From NCBI GenBank assembly GCA_025024175.1, contig QCXZ01000064.1, positions 10,726,001 to 10,790,000 of the forward strand: DNA of 64,000 nt. Reading direction: 5' to 3'. The position numbers and the translations under genes were made by a program. The DNA is from Rhyzopertha dominica (Eukaryota; Arthropoda; Insecta; Coleoptera; Bostrichidae). Below the pieces are notes generated by a model. That model saw nothing but the letters and a program-made list of their open reading frames with translations, made no database searches and was not told where the DNA came from. This document shows positions 45,183-56,323 of the stretch, one piece after another. The stretch's first letter is position 1, and every line of letters begins with the position of its first letter.

Positions 45183-47095
45183 GGGTATAGCCGGATATAT
45201 ATGGGAAATCTGCCCCCGCAGCATTTTTATTGGAACTTGGGGGATCATTTGGGTGCCAAATAAAAATTATTCAGTCAAATTTTCAGCTCTCTATCTCAAA
45301 CAGTTTCCAAGTTTTTCAGAAAAAACTTTATTTCCGGTTTCATATTATTTTTTATCTTAAAATTGAAAATTAGTGAATGGCGATTTTTTTTATAAATTCT
45401 TACGAGTAAAAGGCATGAAAATTTTTTTTTATGGTTTCTATAGTAACAGCCGATTTTTAGCGAGATAAATAAAATTTAAATCTTTTGTTCGAAAACCTTT
45501 TTGAAAAGTGTCACCAAATTTTGTCAAAATACCTTTTATACTCCTCTATACTCCGGAATTTTTTAGATTTTTTAAAAGTGGTGGAACAATACGAAAAAAA
45601 AAAGTATTTTTTTTCTGTAATCTTGAGCTTATATTTTGTATGGTAAAAAATGTATAAAAATTATTTTTTTACAGAAAATACATCCTCACTAGAAAAGAAA
45701 CAGAATATTAAGACATACTTTACTTAATATAGTTAAGAGTTTGAAGAATGTTTAAAGTGGCAATAAATAAATCTTGTTTTTTCATACTATTGGCATTTTT
45801 TTCAGTTTTAGTAGCATAAAAACAAGAAGTTCGATTATAAAAGATATTATATTATAATATTGATATTGTTGAACAAAATTATTGTAAATTATTGACATTG
45901 GTAAATGTAATAATTTCAAACAAAATAGATTGAAGACTGCTCTGAGTAACGTTAGTCTTCGTCACTGACTTCATTACAAAATTAAACTTTTGATTAATAA
46001 ACAGACGACTCAATATGTCATCATGTTTTACTACTTTTGCCAAGTATCTAGCGTGAGGTAGATAATATATGATAGCTGCAATGTGTGAGCAGCATCTAAC
46101 AATGCGGTTACCGTTAGCACAATTACAACAATATCGACTAATTCCAGGGTTGTCATTCTTATTTGGTTGATAGTCAACAAACAACGATATGTTTTTGAAT
46201 TAATGCTTACATGATCTGTCTCACGCTCGATACTTGGCAAAGATAGTAAAACTTGCTGAAATATTGAGTCGTCTGCTTATTAATCAAAATGTAATGTTGT
46301 AGTGAATGAAGACAGTGACGAAGACTGACGTTACTCAGAATAGTCTTCAATCTATTTCGTTTGAAATTGTTACACTTGCCAATGTCAATAATTTATAACA
46401 ATTTTGTTCAACAATATCAGTGTTACAATATATCTTTTGTAATCGAACTTTTTGTTTTTATGATACTAAAACTGAAAAAACATTGCCAATAGTATGAAAA
46501 AAACAAGATTTATTTATTGTCTCTAAACATTTCTCATACTTTTAACTATTTTAAATAAGGTATGTCTCAATTTTCTGTTTCTTATCTAGTGAAGATGTAT
46601 TTTTGGGAAAAAATAATTTTTAGACATTTTTTTACCATAAAAAATATAAGCGCAAGATTACAAAAAAATACTTTTTAATTTTTTTCGTATTGTTCCACCA
46701 CTTAAAAAAATCTAAAAAATTCCTGAGCATAGAGGAGTATAAAAGACATTTTTTGACAAAATTTGTTGACACTTTTCAAAAAGGTTTTCGAACAAAAGTT
46801 TTAAATTTTATTTCTCTTGCTAAAAATCGGGTGTTAATATAGAAATTATAAAAAAATATTTTTCATGCCTTTTACTCGTAAGAATTCATAAAAAAAATCA
46901 TTCACTAAATTTTAATATTACGAATAAAAAAATTATAAAACGGGAGAAAAAGGTTTTTTTTTAAAAACTCGAAAACTGCTTGATTTTAAGAACTGCAAAT
47001 TTGACTATATAATTTTTATTTAGCACCAAAACAATCCCCCAAATCGCAACAAAAAAGCCACGGGGCGGATTTCCCATATATATCCGGCTATACCC
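45183..47095. mobile_element. Fold-back element with about 870-bp arms and a coding centre
   Basis: The tips GGGTATAGCCGGATATATAT (45183) and inverse (ending 47095) are near-perfect, and AAA/TTT may extend them. The left arm 45183-46057 and right arm 46221-47095 are inverse complements along their whole length, with moderate divergence and small indels. Only 46058-46220 is single copy, and that is where the zinc-binding-like motif of the minus-strand frame lies. No target duplication could be fixed. The element could be a palindromic derivative of an autonomous transposon in which the transposase end remained at the centre. Confidence 0.88.
45879..46184 (-). pseudogene. Transposase-like C-terminal fragment with CxC...CCxH motif
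   Basis: The 101-codon frame includes GISRYCCNCANGNRIVRCC directly followed by SHIAAIIYYLPHARYLAKV. This resembles the C-terminal 'yyC.C..G.R.vgCC.H...v.wyL.yaRh' (SWIM-like zinc-binding) end of a group of animal DDE transposases and transposon-derived proteins. All four Cys/His ligands are present: C-x-C, then C-C-x-H. The catalytic part is absent. The motif falls in the element's unique spacer; the rest of the frame lies in the left arm. Upstream the reading continues in another frame, so this is a fragment. Confidence 0.6.
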
Positions 47096-48544
47096 TTTCT
47101 TGTTATCATTAATTTGTTTTTTGGGTATGTCACCAACTTATACTATTTTTAAATGCAAAATATATATTTTCCATGCTAAAATAGATAGATATTATTTTAA
47201 TTCCGAAAATATATAAACTGTTGAAGTTATTTTCAAAAACGTAGAAATTACCCTGGAAAATTGATGTGTTGCAGCTCTAAGTTGGATATGATTAGTAAAC
47301 AAAGCAATAGAATAACAATGCTTTATTTGACGTTTCGCTGTTTAAATGTAATTAAATCTCGAATTATATGCACACAGAAATCGTCAAAATTTGCTCATTA
47401 ATATGCACACATTTTTCGACAGTATGAACAAAATATTGATGAATTTGCTCATGTTTAACAAAATATGCATGAAAATGCACGATCTCAAATAACAAAAACA
47501 TATCCTATTAACAAAAAAATCAGATACATAATATTAGTATTTTTATTTATAGACAATATGCTCGCAAAAACTTAAAGATACTAAGTACATTATAATCTAC
47601 AACATATACTAAACACAACAGCTGTCTATTAAATATTAAAAATTAGTAAGTAAGCAAGTTTTTATAAGCTTAAATAATGTACAAAAAATTAAATATACTT
47701 TTCCATAACATACAAACACATAAACATACAAACTCAAATAAACTGTAAGCTAAGTAAAACTAATCAAATGAAGTCAGCTTTAACGTGGGTTTACTATTTA
47801 AAAAAATCACAATTAGATGCATGTTTTAAATTGCTCACTATATACATATAAAATATTAGAAAATTTTTAAAGAATTTCAAATCCTTGATTTTTATCTATT
47901 ACAGAGTTCAACCTTGTAAAAATTGTTTTTCCGATTCCTTTAACAATCGACAATACGCGTTGTGACGTTTGTTTATTGAGCTTACAAATTCAGGTAAACG
48001 CAATTCATGTGATTCCAATTTTAAAATCATTGTTTATGATACTTGAGAAAAATTTCTTGCAATAGGTAAGTGATAACCTATTTGGTATTATTTTACTGTT
48101 TAAGAATTTTTTTGCTTCTTTCATATGCTGCATGCTGAATTCACAATGCCACGCTTAGAAAAGTGTTTATGTTACTAATTTATTAATTCATTTACAGATG
48201 CCATTGATTTCTGATTTCTTCGGTAATTATATTAATGCATGAGCCAGACAAGTAGTACGTATTCATTAACTTAGGTGATAAATCTAGTTCTTGTAAAATT
48301 GTTTGTTTACTTAACTGCTTACACATCTTATTAATAATATCTCCTAATACTAGGAGAGTTGGGGTTTGCACATTACACACGAAATTTGATTAAACTATTT
48401 AAAAGAATCGGAATAATATCCTAACAATGTAGCTCTATATCTCTTTAACCACGAAAAAAGATCTTTTCGACATAGCGTAGTCAACTATGGTATTCATTGA
48501 AAACAAATACAAATCTTAACCATACCTCAAAAATTTGAGTATAC
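47096..48544. other. Very AT-rich DNA, no recognisable gene
   Basis: Mostly A/T tracts. A 62-codon minus frame (48192-48380) has no family resemblance. Confidence 0.5.
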
Positions 48545-48662
48545 CTACTACTGGATTCAAAATGTAAACATCTATCAAATATGTCTTTAAAGTTTGGTTG
48601 TTGGTATCTACATTTCTGAGCAAAATATTGAGGACTAAAGAAATGTAAACTTATTTAATTGT

Positions 48663-49604
48663 AGTTCTGGTGGTTGCCAGGGTTCTAATTTGGGGCCTTT
48701 GTTGTTTGTTATTTTCATTAACGATCTGGAATCTATGTTGGATGAACGCTGTGATTTTTATATGTACGCTGATGATGTAAAAATTGTTAAGATAGTTTAT
48801 GATGAGAGCGATTGTGGGGTTCTTCAGACTTGCTTGAACGGGCTCTATGATTGGTGTAACCTTAATGACCTTCATCTAAACACTGATAAATGTTGTGTTG
48901 TTACATATACACGTAAGTCAATTAAATTACTTTATGATTATGTAGTGAATCACCGTAATATAGAAAGATGTACACAACATAGGGATCTGGGCATTCTGAT
49001 GGATGAAAGTTTGTCGTTTTTACCGCACATCACGTATATATGTAAAAAAGCTATGAGTATGCTAGGATTCATCATGCGTAATACTCGAGAATTTTCATCT
49101 ATAGATTGTTTATTGGTTTTGTATTATGCGTACGTTCGGTCAGGACTGGAGTATTCCTCCGTAGTGTGGAATCCCCATTGTATAACACATATAACTATGA
49201 TTGAAAAAGTGCAGAGAAAATTTTGTAAATACATGTATTATAGTAGATATGGTATGCATTCGGATCAGGGATTCTCTCATCATGAATTGCTTGCGGAGTT
49301 TGGACTTGTTACGCTTCAGTCTAGACGTAACTATTTGTCTATTACATTTTTGTTTAAGTTGGTGAATAATATTATTAACGATAGCGAGTTACTGAGTTTG
49401 ATACAGTTTGGCGTACCACGTATGGGATCTAGACACTCACGAACATTTGCTATCGGTGCGGCCAACACAAATAGTCATTATTTTTCGCCTATATGCAATA
49501 TGTGTCGATTGTATAACAATGTTCAGCACTCTGTAGACATATTTGTATTGAATGAACGCGCATTTGCCAAAACTTTAAAGTCTGTTTTAAGTGTATGTGA
49601 TTGA
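48663..49604 (+). CDS. 5'-truncated LINE ORF2: reverse transcriptase, palm to C-terminus
   Basis: The longest open frame in the window: about 314 codons from the truncation point, 304 from the TTG at 48690. It opens inside the RT domain at GSNLGPLLFVIFINDL (the QGs.LGPLLF..fiNDl block) and has the catalytic YADD in YADDVKIV, then DLGILMDESL (the LG...D block), LEYSSVVWNPH and IEKVQRKFCKYMYY. The C-terminal domain is intact to a TGA. Endonuclease and the first RT blocks are missing: a typical 5' truncation during target-primed reverse transcription. No frameshift, so it is a recent insertion, though without its own start or promoter. Jockey/CR1-group affinity is likely; clade unresolved. Confidence 0.88.
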   Translation, partial: SSGGCQGSNLGPLLFVIFINDLESMLDERCDFYMYADDVKIVKIVYDESDCGVLQTCLNGLYDWCNLNDLHLNTDKCCVVTYTRKSIKLLYDYVVNHRNIERCTQHRDLGILMDESLSFLPHITYICKKAMSMLGFIMRNTREFSSIDCLLVLYYAYVRSGLEYSSVVWNPHCITHITMIEKVQRKFCKYMYYSRYGMHSDQGFSHHELLAEFGLVTLQSRRNYLSITFLFKLVNNIINDSELLSLIQFGVPRMGSRHSRTFAIGAANTNSHYFSPICNMCRLYNNVQHSVDIFVLNERAFAKTLKSVLSVCD

Positions 49605-49704
49605 TGAAACTTCGAAATTTTGAATTGTACCTTCGAATCGTTTGTTTTGGTGCTTGTATTTATGTTATCCTATGTGGGCAGCTATGCCCGTTGGATCGAA
49701 TAAA

Positions 49705-49735
<31 letters not shown>
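49605..49735 (+). repeat. LINE 3' UTR ending in an (ATT)n tail
   Basis: After the RT stop codon a 100-bp 3' UTR ends in GGATCGAATAAAT followed by about ten ATT repeats (49705-49734). Simple-repeat 3' tails instead of poly(A) are usual for several insect LINE clades. The tail abuts the resumed fold-back sequence and fixes the 3' junction. Confidence 0.8.
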
Positions 49736-49737
<2 letters not shown>

Positions 49738-49800
49738 AAGTTGACGATACAAAAATGGCGATGTACATTTCAACTCACTACAAAAAAGACTAATGTTAAT

Positions 49801-50984
49801 TATGCACCAGATCGTGATTGAGAAGAATAAGAATAAGGACATGGAAATGAGGAACCCCCTTTTGATAGATTTACTCAGTTAGAACCTGGGCGATCGCGAA
49901 TATTGGCAATAAATTAACATCGCGCACACACGCTGGTGATCTTTTTGTGACTAACTTGTCCTTTTTTTTTTTCTATTCGATCTTATCGCCTTGAGTGATT
50001 TATTGGTTCTCTTGATAGATGCCAGTACATGTCCATCTTAGCATTCAAGTCAAAAATCTAGCCTGAACAAATGTAGTTAACGTGATTACAACAAAAATGG
50101 ACACCAAGTATACCAAGTATTACATCCTTGAAAGTGTGGAAAAACAAATTGTCAACTTTATGAGAGCGTTAAACTTAGTTTTGGATATCGTCATACTAGT
50201 CATCCAAAAAAACACCGCGCCTAAGTATAAGCTTATATACCTAGGTATATGTTACTCCCAACCTTACATTCTTGCCAAATAGTTACTTTTCAATTCCCCG
50301 CGTATAATTCGCCCTCTCCCAGTTTAGAATTGCAAATACCCGTCGACGGTTCTTCTGCTTTATACCCTCTCGTTAGCCGGGGTCTGTTTGAAGGCTCGCC
50401 GAAATTACTGGCCCGAGCCTGACCATTCCGTGCTTTAATTTTCGTTGGTAAAACATCTCTTTACGAGACCGCGTCGCATAATGTGCCTCAAAACGAGCCC
50501 GTTTCCGATACAGTTACCTAGGCGGCCACCGTTTGAGGGATATATGTTATCTTTTTCCGATTCCCCCATTTCACGCACAACTTCCCCGAAATGATGCTTG
50601 CAACTAAAGCACGGCATTTGCCACGGGTCAAATTCGATTCCCCTCACAAATGCTTGGGCCCAGGATCGACTTTATCGCCAATGGAAATGTTTAGGGGGTG
50701 TTTCATTCCATTCAAAATCGCAATAAAACTATAAATATTTCAACGAGTAATAGACCATCGAGCTTCGTTGATATGCGTGTAACGCGCGCGGTTGAAATAT
50801 CGACGAAAACGGGAATGTCTTAATAGAAAGCTACTTACTCTCGACCTATATCTTATTTAAGATAAAATAGTTCGGGAGACCCCTACTTGAACGCGATGTA
50901 ACTTATAATTAACAAACTTATCTGTGTTATAGTAAGATTTTTTTATTTCTTCATTTATTTAAAATTGCCCATTACAAATATTTA
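49801..50984. other. No recognised gene; GC-rich patch at 50.28-50.70 kb
   Basis: A 400-bp GC-richer patch with several CG dinucleotides stands out from AT-rich flanks. It holds a 70-codon minus frame (50647-50435: MRGIEFDPWQMPCFSCKHH) that I cannot assign. Could be a conserved or regulatory region, or a decayed exon. Confidence 0.35.
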
Positions 50985-51070
50985 CATGCAAATATTTTAA
51001 TTAGGTAGCTTGGAAACAAGGTGATTGAACGTATGTGCTTTGTCTCACTTGATTTATCAGATAACTCTGA

Positions 51071-51104
51071 CGATCGTTTCGACCTAAAGCGGTCATTATC
51101 AAAG
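51071..51104 (-). ncRNA. Degenerate hammerhead-ribozyme-like core at the Penelope end
   Basis: The minus strand reads TGATAATGACCGCTTTAGG followed by TCGAAACG. This has the shape of a hammerhead core: a UGA-type box, a GACC..GGTC stem II with a loop, then GAAAC. Hammerhead motifs are established in the LTR-like ends of Penelope-like elements. The box is not the exact CUGAUGA, so catalytic activity is doubtful. A similar ATGACCCTTAGGTCGAA lies at 52095-52111 in the other orientation. Confidence 0.35.
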
Positions 51105-51119
51105 AGATAACAGCGTTAT

Positions 51120-51810
51120 ACTAAACTCAAATGTGCAGAATTTTGTTTACATCCCTTTTTTTACAGGGGTTGTAAAATCTCTCGCCTGGGTTCTGAAGGC
51201 CGACTTTATAATTCTATTTGTGTATTTTGCCAAATGTTTTTTCTGATGCTGAGCTTTTTTAATTTCCAAAAGTTCTAATAGGTTCAGTTTTTTACCTTTC
51301 CTTTCGCAATGTAAAACTTTGACGTCGTTTTGATCTAACTGTTGTGCTCTTGTTTGAATTTATATTCGCAACATGTTCTTTAATTCTGTTTTTAATAGCT
51401 CTACCTGATTGTCCTATGTATATCATGTCACACTGCATGCATTTTATTTAGTAAATGCCGTTTTTGTTCAATTTACTGGATTTTGGCTTATTGTTAACTA
51501 AAATACCTCCCCCTGTTCAGCCTATTTTTAACACAAACACTAACTCCTTTGACATAATTTACTGCGGCAAAAATATGTTTTTTTTTCATTGATGTTAGCA
51601 TTGTACAGCATTCCTTGTATTCTAATTTTATATTGCTTTCAAAGTATTTGGCCCACAATTTTTGTGTCATATCCATTGTTAAGGGCTATGTTTAATTGCC
51701 GTCAATTCTTTTTCGAAACTTTCTTTTCTAAGTGTACATTTATTAGTCTGTTTATTAAACTATAAAACACGGAATGCTTTATCTGTAATGATTGATTTGA
51801 AGAAGCCGGG
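51120..51810 (-). pseudogene. Penelope-like protein: RT C-terminal linker and GIY-YIG endonuclease
   Basis: Minus strand in order: HSVFYSLINRLINVHLEKK and a segment like NGYDTKIVGQIL (the 'H....f.slI.R......' and 'nGY....i..il' linker after the RT), then NGIY-stop-IKCMQC and MIYIGQSGRAIKNRIKEH, the GIY-YIG nuclease core with GIY, the Cys pair, YIGQ-GR and the R..EH motif; then LNLLELLEIKKAQ, the usual 'l...E..eI.k' block. Frameshifts and stops separate the blocks. GIY-YIG linked to an RT is diagnostic of Penelope-like elements. Confidence 0.75.
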
Positions 51811-52084
51811 ATTGTAACATCTGGCTGTGTTGGTTTTCTGTAAATTTCAGTCTATTTTACTATTTTTTTTAAATCTGATACCTGAGTTATGTGATAAATC
51901 AAGTGAGACAAAGCACATACGTTCAATCAGCTTGTTACCAAGCTACCTAATTGATTCAGGATGTTTAACAATGAATGCACCTTTGAATCCATTCAACATA
52001 TGCAAATATTTTAGTAAATAAATAGCTGAGAAACAATCTGTATATTAAATACTTTGTTCCACGTCTTTTAATATGGTTTTGATG

Positions 52085-52170
52085 CTCTTTAAGAATGACC
52101 CTTAGGTCGAAGGGATATTTAAAACGATCTGATAAAACACATTCAAACAATCAAGTAGTCCCCAAGCTAT
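52085..52170 (+). repeat. Diverged third copy of the Penelope end repeat
   Basis: ATGACCCTTAGGTCGAA, ACGATCTGATAAAAC, TTCAAACAATCAAG and CCAAGCT follow the same order as the minus-strand end at 51100-50990. It lies directly beyond the inverted end, giving a partly tandem structure. Confidence 0.45.
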
Positions 52171-53110
52171 TTATTAATTAATTCAGTATGTTTAAAAAGT
52201 GCACCTAAGAAATCATTCAAAACTGTTATATTTCTTAAAAGGCAGTAGGAGAAAGGCTTGTAAATCCAGTAAAAGCTTCAATTAAATATAATTGTTAAAA
52301 TGTTGCTAGTATTGCAAAAGGTGGCAAAACATACCTAAGAGGAAGTATATTTACGAGTACTAAATACTCCTTACTTGAGCATTTAGCTAATGTGCAGAAT
52401 AAATCGATACAATCTTTATTATATTTTTATTTATTTTTTTATTAAATTAAATTAGTTTGAGGAACCTGCTTGAATTGTTAATTTGTTGTTACAGTTTCAC
52501 TACTGTTTCAGTAATATAAAGGCAGTATTTTGAATATGTTTATACAGATCTTGCATTAGTTTTTGCATTACAGTAAACGATTAAAGCTTGGTTCTAGTTG
52601 AAAGAACAAGTAGCAAGAACTTAATAATGTATTGCTAGTCGCAGTTACCACTACATTACCACTACTACTACTACTACTTGGCGAAGCTCAGACCGAATCA
52701 AGCGGTTGATACCGATAAACGATCTTACGGCGATATCTCCGTCACTGCTGACAACTACTCGTATTTGCTTCAGACTGTCTTCTTCGTATGAAACCTGTAT
52801 TTTGAACACCTCTTCTCGTAAGTTTCAGTTTCTCTGTCAAATTAAGAAGAACTGGTGCAATGCAATGAGCACCAAGTCTTCGAAGAAAAAACTTTGCTGA
52901 AAATGGACAAAGAAAGTCAATTCATTGCGTATTTGCATAAAAAATTATTGTTTACTTGCCCATCAATTTCTGTATGTGAAAGGTAAGATAATAGGTATAT
53001 GGTCAAATAAAATATACCCTGTGTACCAAAGAAGGTAAACAATCGTGAATAACAATGTAAATCAAATTGCCCATTTCTTTTATGCTAGCAGATAAAAGTT
53101 TACATCGAAC
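52171..53110. other. No recognised gene; (ACT)6 microsatellite
   Basis: ACT is repeated six times at 52661-52678. A 64-codon plus frame (52706-52900) next to it is open on both strands and unassigned. Confidence 0.45.
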
Positions 53111-53404
53111 CAGTGACGGGCGTGTTTCGTTGGGAAAAATCAACTTGTATGTAGAATTATACCTAATATATCGTGTAAAGAAAAGGTATATTAAACTAAG
53201 ATTTTTAAGGAATTCGTTACATGAAGGAGCTAAAAAACAGAAAAATTAGAAACATAATTACCATTTAGTTTTAGCGCGTACTTAATACACTCTAGCCATA
53301 ATTATACTCGTCTTGTATTTTTTATTAAAAATCTGCGCCAAAGTGCTTTATCTACATTTTCTACGCGTGTAACATTATAATTTACGCCTAAACGTCCGTT
53401 ACTG
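53111..53404 (-). mobile_element. Short copy of the nested hAT family (about 294 bp)
   Basis: Tips are CAGTGACGGGCG (53111) and the inverse of CAGTAACGGACG (ending 53404). The right half, inverted, matches 22740-22850 closely, including GCGTAAATTATAA, GCGTAGAAAATGTAGATAAA and GCACTTTGGCG. The interior is mostly deleted. The flanks CATCGAAC and CATGAAGC could be a diverged 8-bp duplication. Confidence 0.7.
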
Positions 53405-54550
53405 CATGAAGCGGATCTATCATTTTTGAACGGCGATCCCTAATTTCCATTTAAAGGATCCCCTTATTGCATCTCTATGGTTGACCGACATTAATTTATT
53501 AGATTACATTAGATGCTTACTATTCATGCAAGATTTTGGGTTCTAGTAATCACAGTTCTTGGTAATCCAAACTAATCATATTACGATAAAATCTAACAAA
53601 AGCGTCTGACTTGTCTTTAGTAAAACGCAGTTGACCAACCTTAATAAATAAATAATTTTTTTCGACACCTGAAATCTAATTAAAGTATAAATTGATCCGT
53701 TGTTTCCATTGCAGTTGAATTAAGAAAAACAATGATGTCGGTTGTATCCATTACGCTATCAAGCCTTGCCCGACGACGTTTTCAAAACTAGGTAATTAGT
53801 TAAGTATGTGTTAAATATAAAAACTTTTGGAAGATATTTTAAAACTGTTTTTGTTTTTACCTAGAAAATGGATATAGTTTGGTAGAATAGCTCGGTGACT
53901 TTAATATTCTATTGAATTTTCAATGAGAAATAATAATTGCATCCGAATGGTTGTATTGCAGTTACGTTTTCAAAGGCAGCGTGTAATTTTTTACGTAATA
54001 ATGGTATTAATCTAATATTAAATTCTTCTTAAAGGACATTGCCTGTGTTGGTCGTATATTGATTGTCGCATGCCGAATACACGAGAATGTCGAATAAATT
54101 TTTCAACTAGTTGCAGGTGACATGAGCAGGAAATATCGGTTTTATTCAAACAGTTTTAAGACCACTGGTGTTGAATTATTACTGATTTAATTTTGTTCAT
54201 GTACTGAATTAATATCATCTTTCCGTTGTATACCTACTTTTGCCAGATATTATATTTCGCACCTCCGTTATTTAATGATAATTCATGACATTAATGACGT
54301 TCTCATGAAAGAAAGCTGCACATTCTCGACAACAATCGAAACGCACTGGATTAAAATAATCTTAGAAAATATTATATTATATCAAATGGAATACAATTTG
54401 CCTAAAACAATTAACATAAATAATGGGTAATGTTACACAAGCAAATACGAGTGTCATCCATAAACTAGTACCAGTTTGCGCCGTGTAGAGCGCTGGCGGA
54501 TAGAGTGGCCGCCGGGGCCGGATACCGTCTAACCTATGTCTATGTCTAAC
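53405..54550. other. No recognisable gene
   Basis: AT-rich. Just before the family A copy there is a GC-rich patch (54470-54530) and a short GTCTA-type direct repetition. Confidence 0.45.
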
Positions 54551-56042
54551 CCACGGTAGTAGATAGAGAGGTATATGTACGATGCCGTGTGGAGCGGGCC
54601 GATTCCGTAGCCAGTCGCGTTAGAGAGAGATAGAGCATAGCGGGAATCGCTCCGCTTTGCATAAGGCTACTTTGCAGCGCACCCTGTGTTGATAATATCA
54701 ATTTGATTCCCAAAATCACGTAAGCGAATAGCGATGGTTCATTCATCTTTCAAAAAGTGTGGAAATGCTAAATTTCTATTGTTACTTGTGCAACAATTTT
54801 AGAACAGATTTGCGTCAGATAATGAAAATCCGCTGCAAATTAAATCAATACTAATACTTCGAGATCAAGTTGTCAAAACGAAATTTACGCTTTTATTTCT
54901 TATATTACGCATCAATAATGAAGTTTTGAGCATTTTTTGTCTCTAGGTTCTCGTGATATTAGCATCATATGTGAATATGTTAAGTATTTTCTGAGATATT
55001 TGGGAAAAACCGGTTTTTTTTAAATGACCGTTCGTTTCTTCTAAACAGTTTGCTGCACCGAAAATTTTTAAGGACTAATAATACTCGCAATTATACTACT
55101 AATAACATACTAAAAGGCAAAAAGAAATGTTTGCAAAAAGGGTAGTTATCCCACAATTTTAGGGAAGGGGGCCCTATGCCCTACTCACCCCAAAAACAAC
55201 ATGTTGCTTTGGGTAGTTGAGATTTATATGTATGCCAATGTCAAGGTCATATGTTAAGTCTTTCGAAAGTTATCGCGTCCACACAGACAGACATACAAGC
55301 ACCAAACTTCAGAAGTATATCAAATAAGAGTGTAAGGAAAAAAGTGGGGCTTCTGCAGTCAACGTTTATTAAAAATACACATGCAAGGAGATCTGAAAAT
55401 TAAAAAAAAACTGTAAGTTAGATTCCCACTTCTTTCTTGCACTTGATTTATCAGTATCTCCGTCATTGTGCTTATAGTACTATTTAATTCTCATTATAAT
55501 ATAACAATAACAAAATTTTGAAGGTATTTCTGCATCGTGTTCATTACAAGGAAACGAAATATTATATGTGTTTGAAAACAATTCATCCACTACATTGTCA
55601 AAAACAACACTGTGAATATGTTTGGTTAAAATATTATTTTTTTAACTGTGAATTGATCTGATTTGGATGACAGCCGTCTTCTGGATTTTAAAATAGTAAG
55701 TCTAGATAAAGGACCAGCTGTATCAGAAACATTTGTTCGCTAAAGATGATCCCTACATGTGGAGCATTTCGACGATTTAATTTTTTTTGCATATAAAGCT
55801 CTATCGGAAGAATTACTGTTACAGTTCGACACCACACAATACTTTCACATTTTACTTATATAAAGAAACTTCATACAAATACCACACCCAAAGTATGGTT
55901 ATGCATTTCACTGCCGAGCGCTTTTACTACTATATTGCATCTCTTACTAGACCTCTCTCTCCCACACTGACTACGAATCTGGGCCGCAGTTACATACAGT
56001 TACCATACGGTCGTGCGTATACCTCTCTATCTACAACCGTGG
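54551..56042 (+). mobile_element. Repeat family A, second full-ended copy (about 1.5 kb)
   Basis: The TIRs are better kept than in the 31-kb copy: CCACGGTAGTAGATAGAGAG at 54551 and, inverted from 56042, CCACGGTTGTAGATAGAGAG, both followed by GTATAYGYACGA. Internal sequence matches the 31112-33044 copy in the same order with internal deletions totalling about 400 bp. No coding. Flanking TAAC-like sequence on both sides is suggestive but not an exact target duplication. Confidence 0.8.
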
Positions 56043-56082
56043 TTTAACCTATAAACTGCCTAGTCTAATCCCTTTCGTTGCA

Positions 56083-56220
56083 ATGCTATGGATGTCGTCT
56101 GCTCAGCGTTCTTTTATGGAGAACACCGATGCTGACGAGCATTCAGAGAAGCAGTCAGTTATTATTGACGAACTGCTGAAGAAAGAACGGCGCGTTACAA
56201 TAATTGATGAAATCTGCAAA
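56083..56220 (+). pseudogene. Mariner-type transposase N-terminal fragment (helix-turn-helix)
   Basis: The frame includes HSEKQSVIIDELLKKERRV and TIIDEICKHCSSIT, matching the first helix-turn-helix of mariner-type transposases ('...v.elL..drRvTireIa...giS.gs'). The rest of the protein is missing and the frame ends at 56298 without further family blocks. It could be a stand-alone fragment left by deletion. Confidence 0.42.
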
Positions 56221-56323
56221 CACTGCTCATCCATAACATTGTTTCCATCCACTTCCTTCCTTTCACCATTAATATCACAAGATTTCTTACGAGAATAAAC
56301 TTAATCATAATCCCAACAGAACC

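Larger units (their letters stand above)
48545..49800 (+). mobile_element. Second copy of the 9.9-kb fold-back family, split by a LINE
   Basis: 48545-48655 matches the right arm of the 9907-11008 element (GGATTCAAAATGTAAACATC versus its GCAGAATAAAAATATCTATA region; ATATTGAGGACTAAAGAAATG versus ATATTGAGAACTAAGAAATG, shown here as near-identical 20-mers). After the LINE, 49734-49795 continues it (CAAAGTTG, then GATACAAAAATGGCGATG and TCAACTCACTACAAAAAAG). The two halves are consecutive in the reference arm. The outer tips of this copy were not found. Confidence 0.7.
50985..51960 (-). mobile_element. Penelope-like element remnant between inverted end repeats
   Basis: About 70 bp (50990-51062) including AAGCACATACGTTCAATCA (read inverted) recurs inverted at 51881-51956. 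Between them the minus strand encodes the end of a Penelope-like protein. A third, diverged direct copy of the second end follows at 52085-52170. Penelope-like elements are known for irregular, partly inverted LTR-like repeats, so this arrangement fits. Only the C-terminal third of the coding region is present. Confidence 0.72.
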
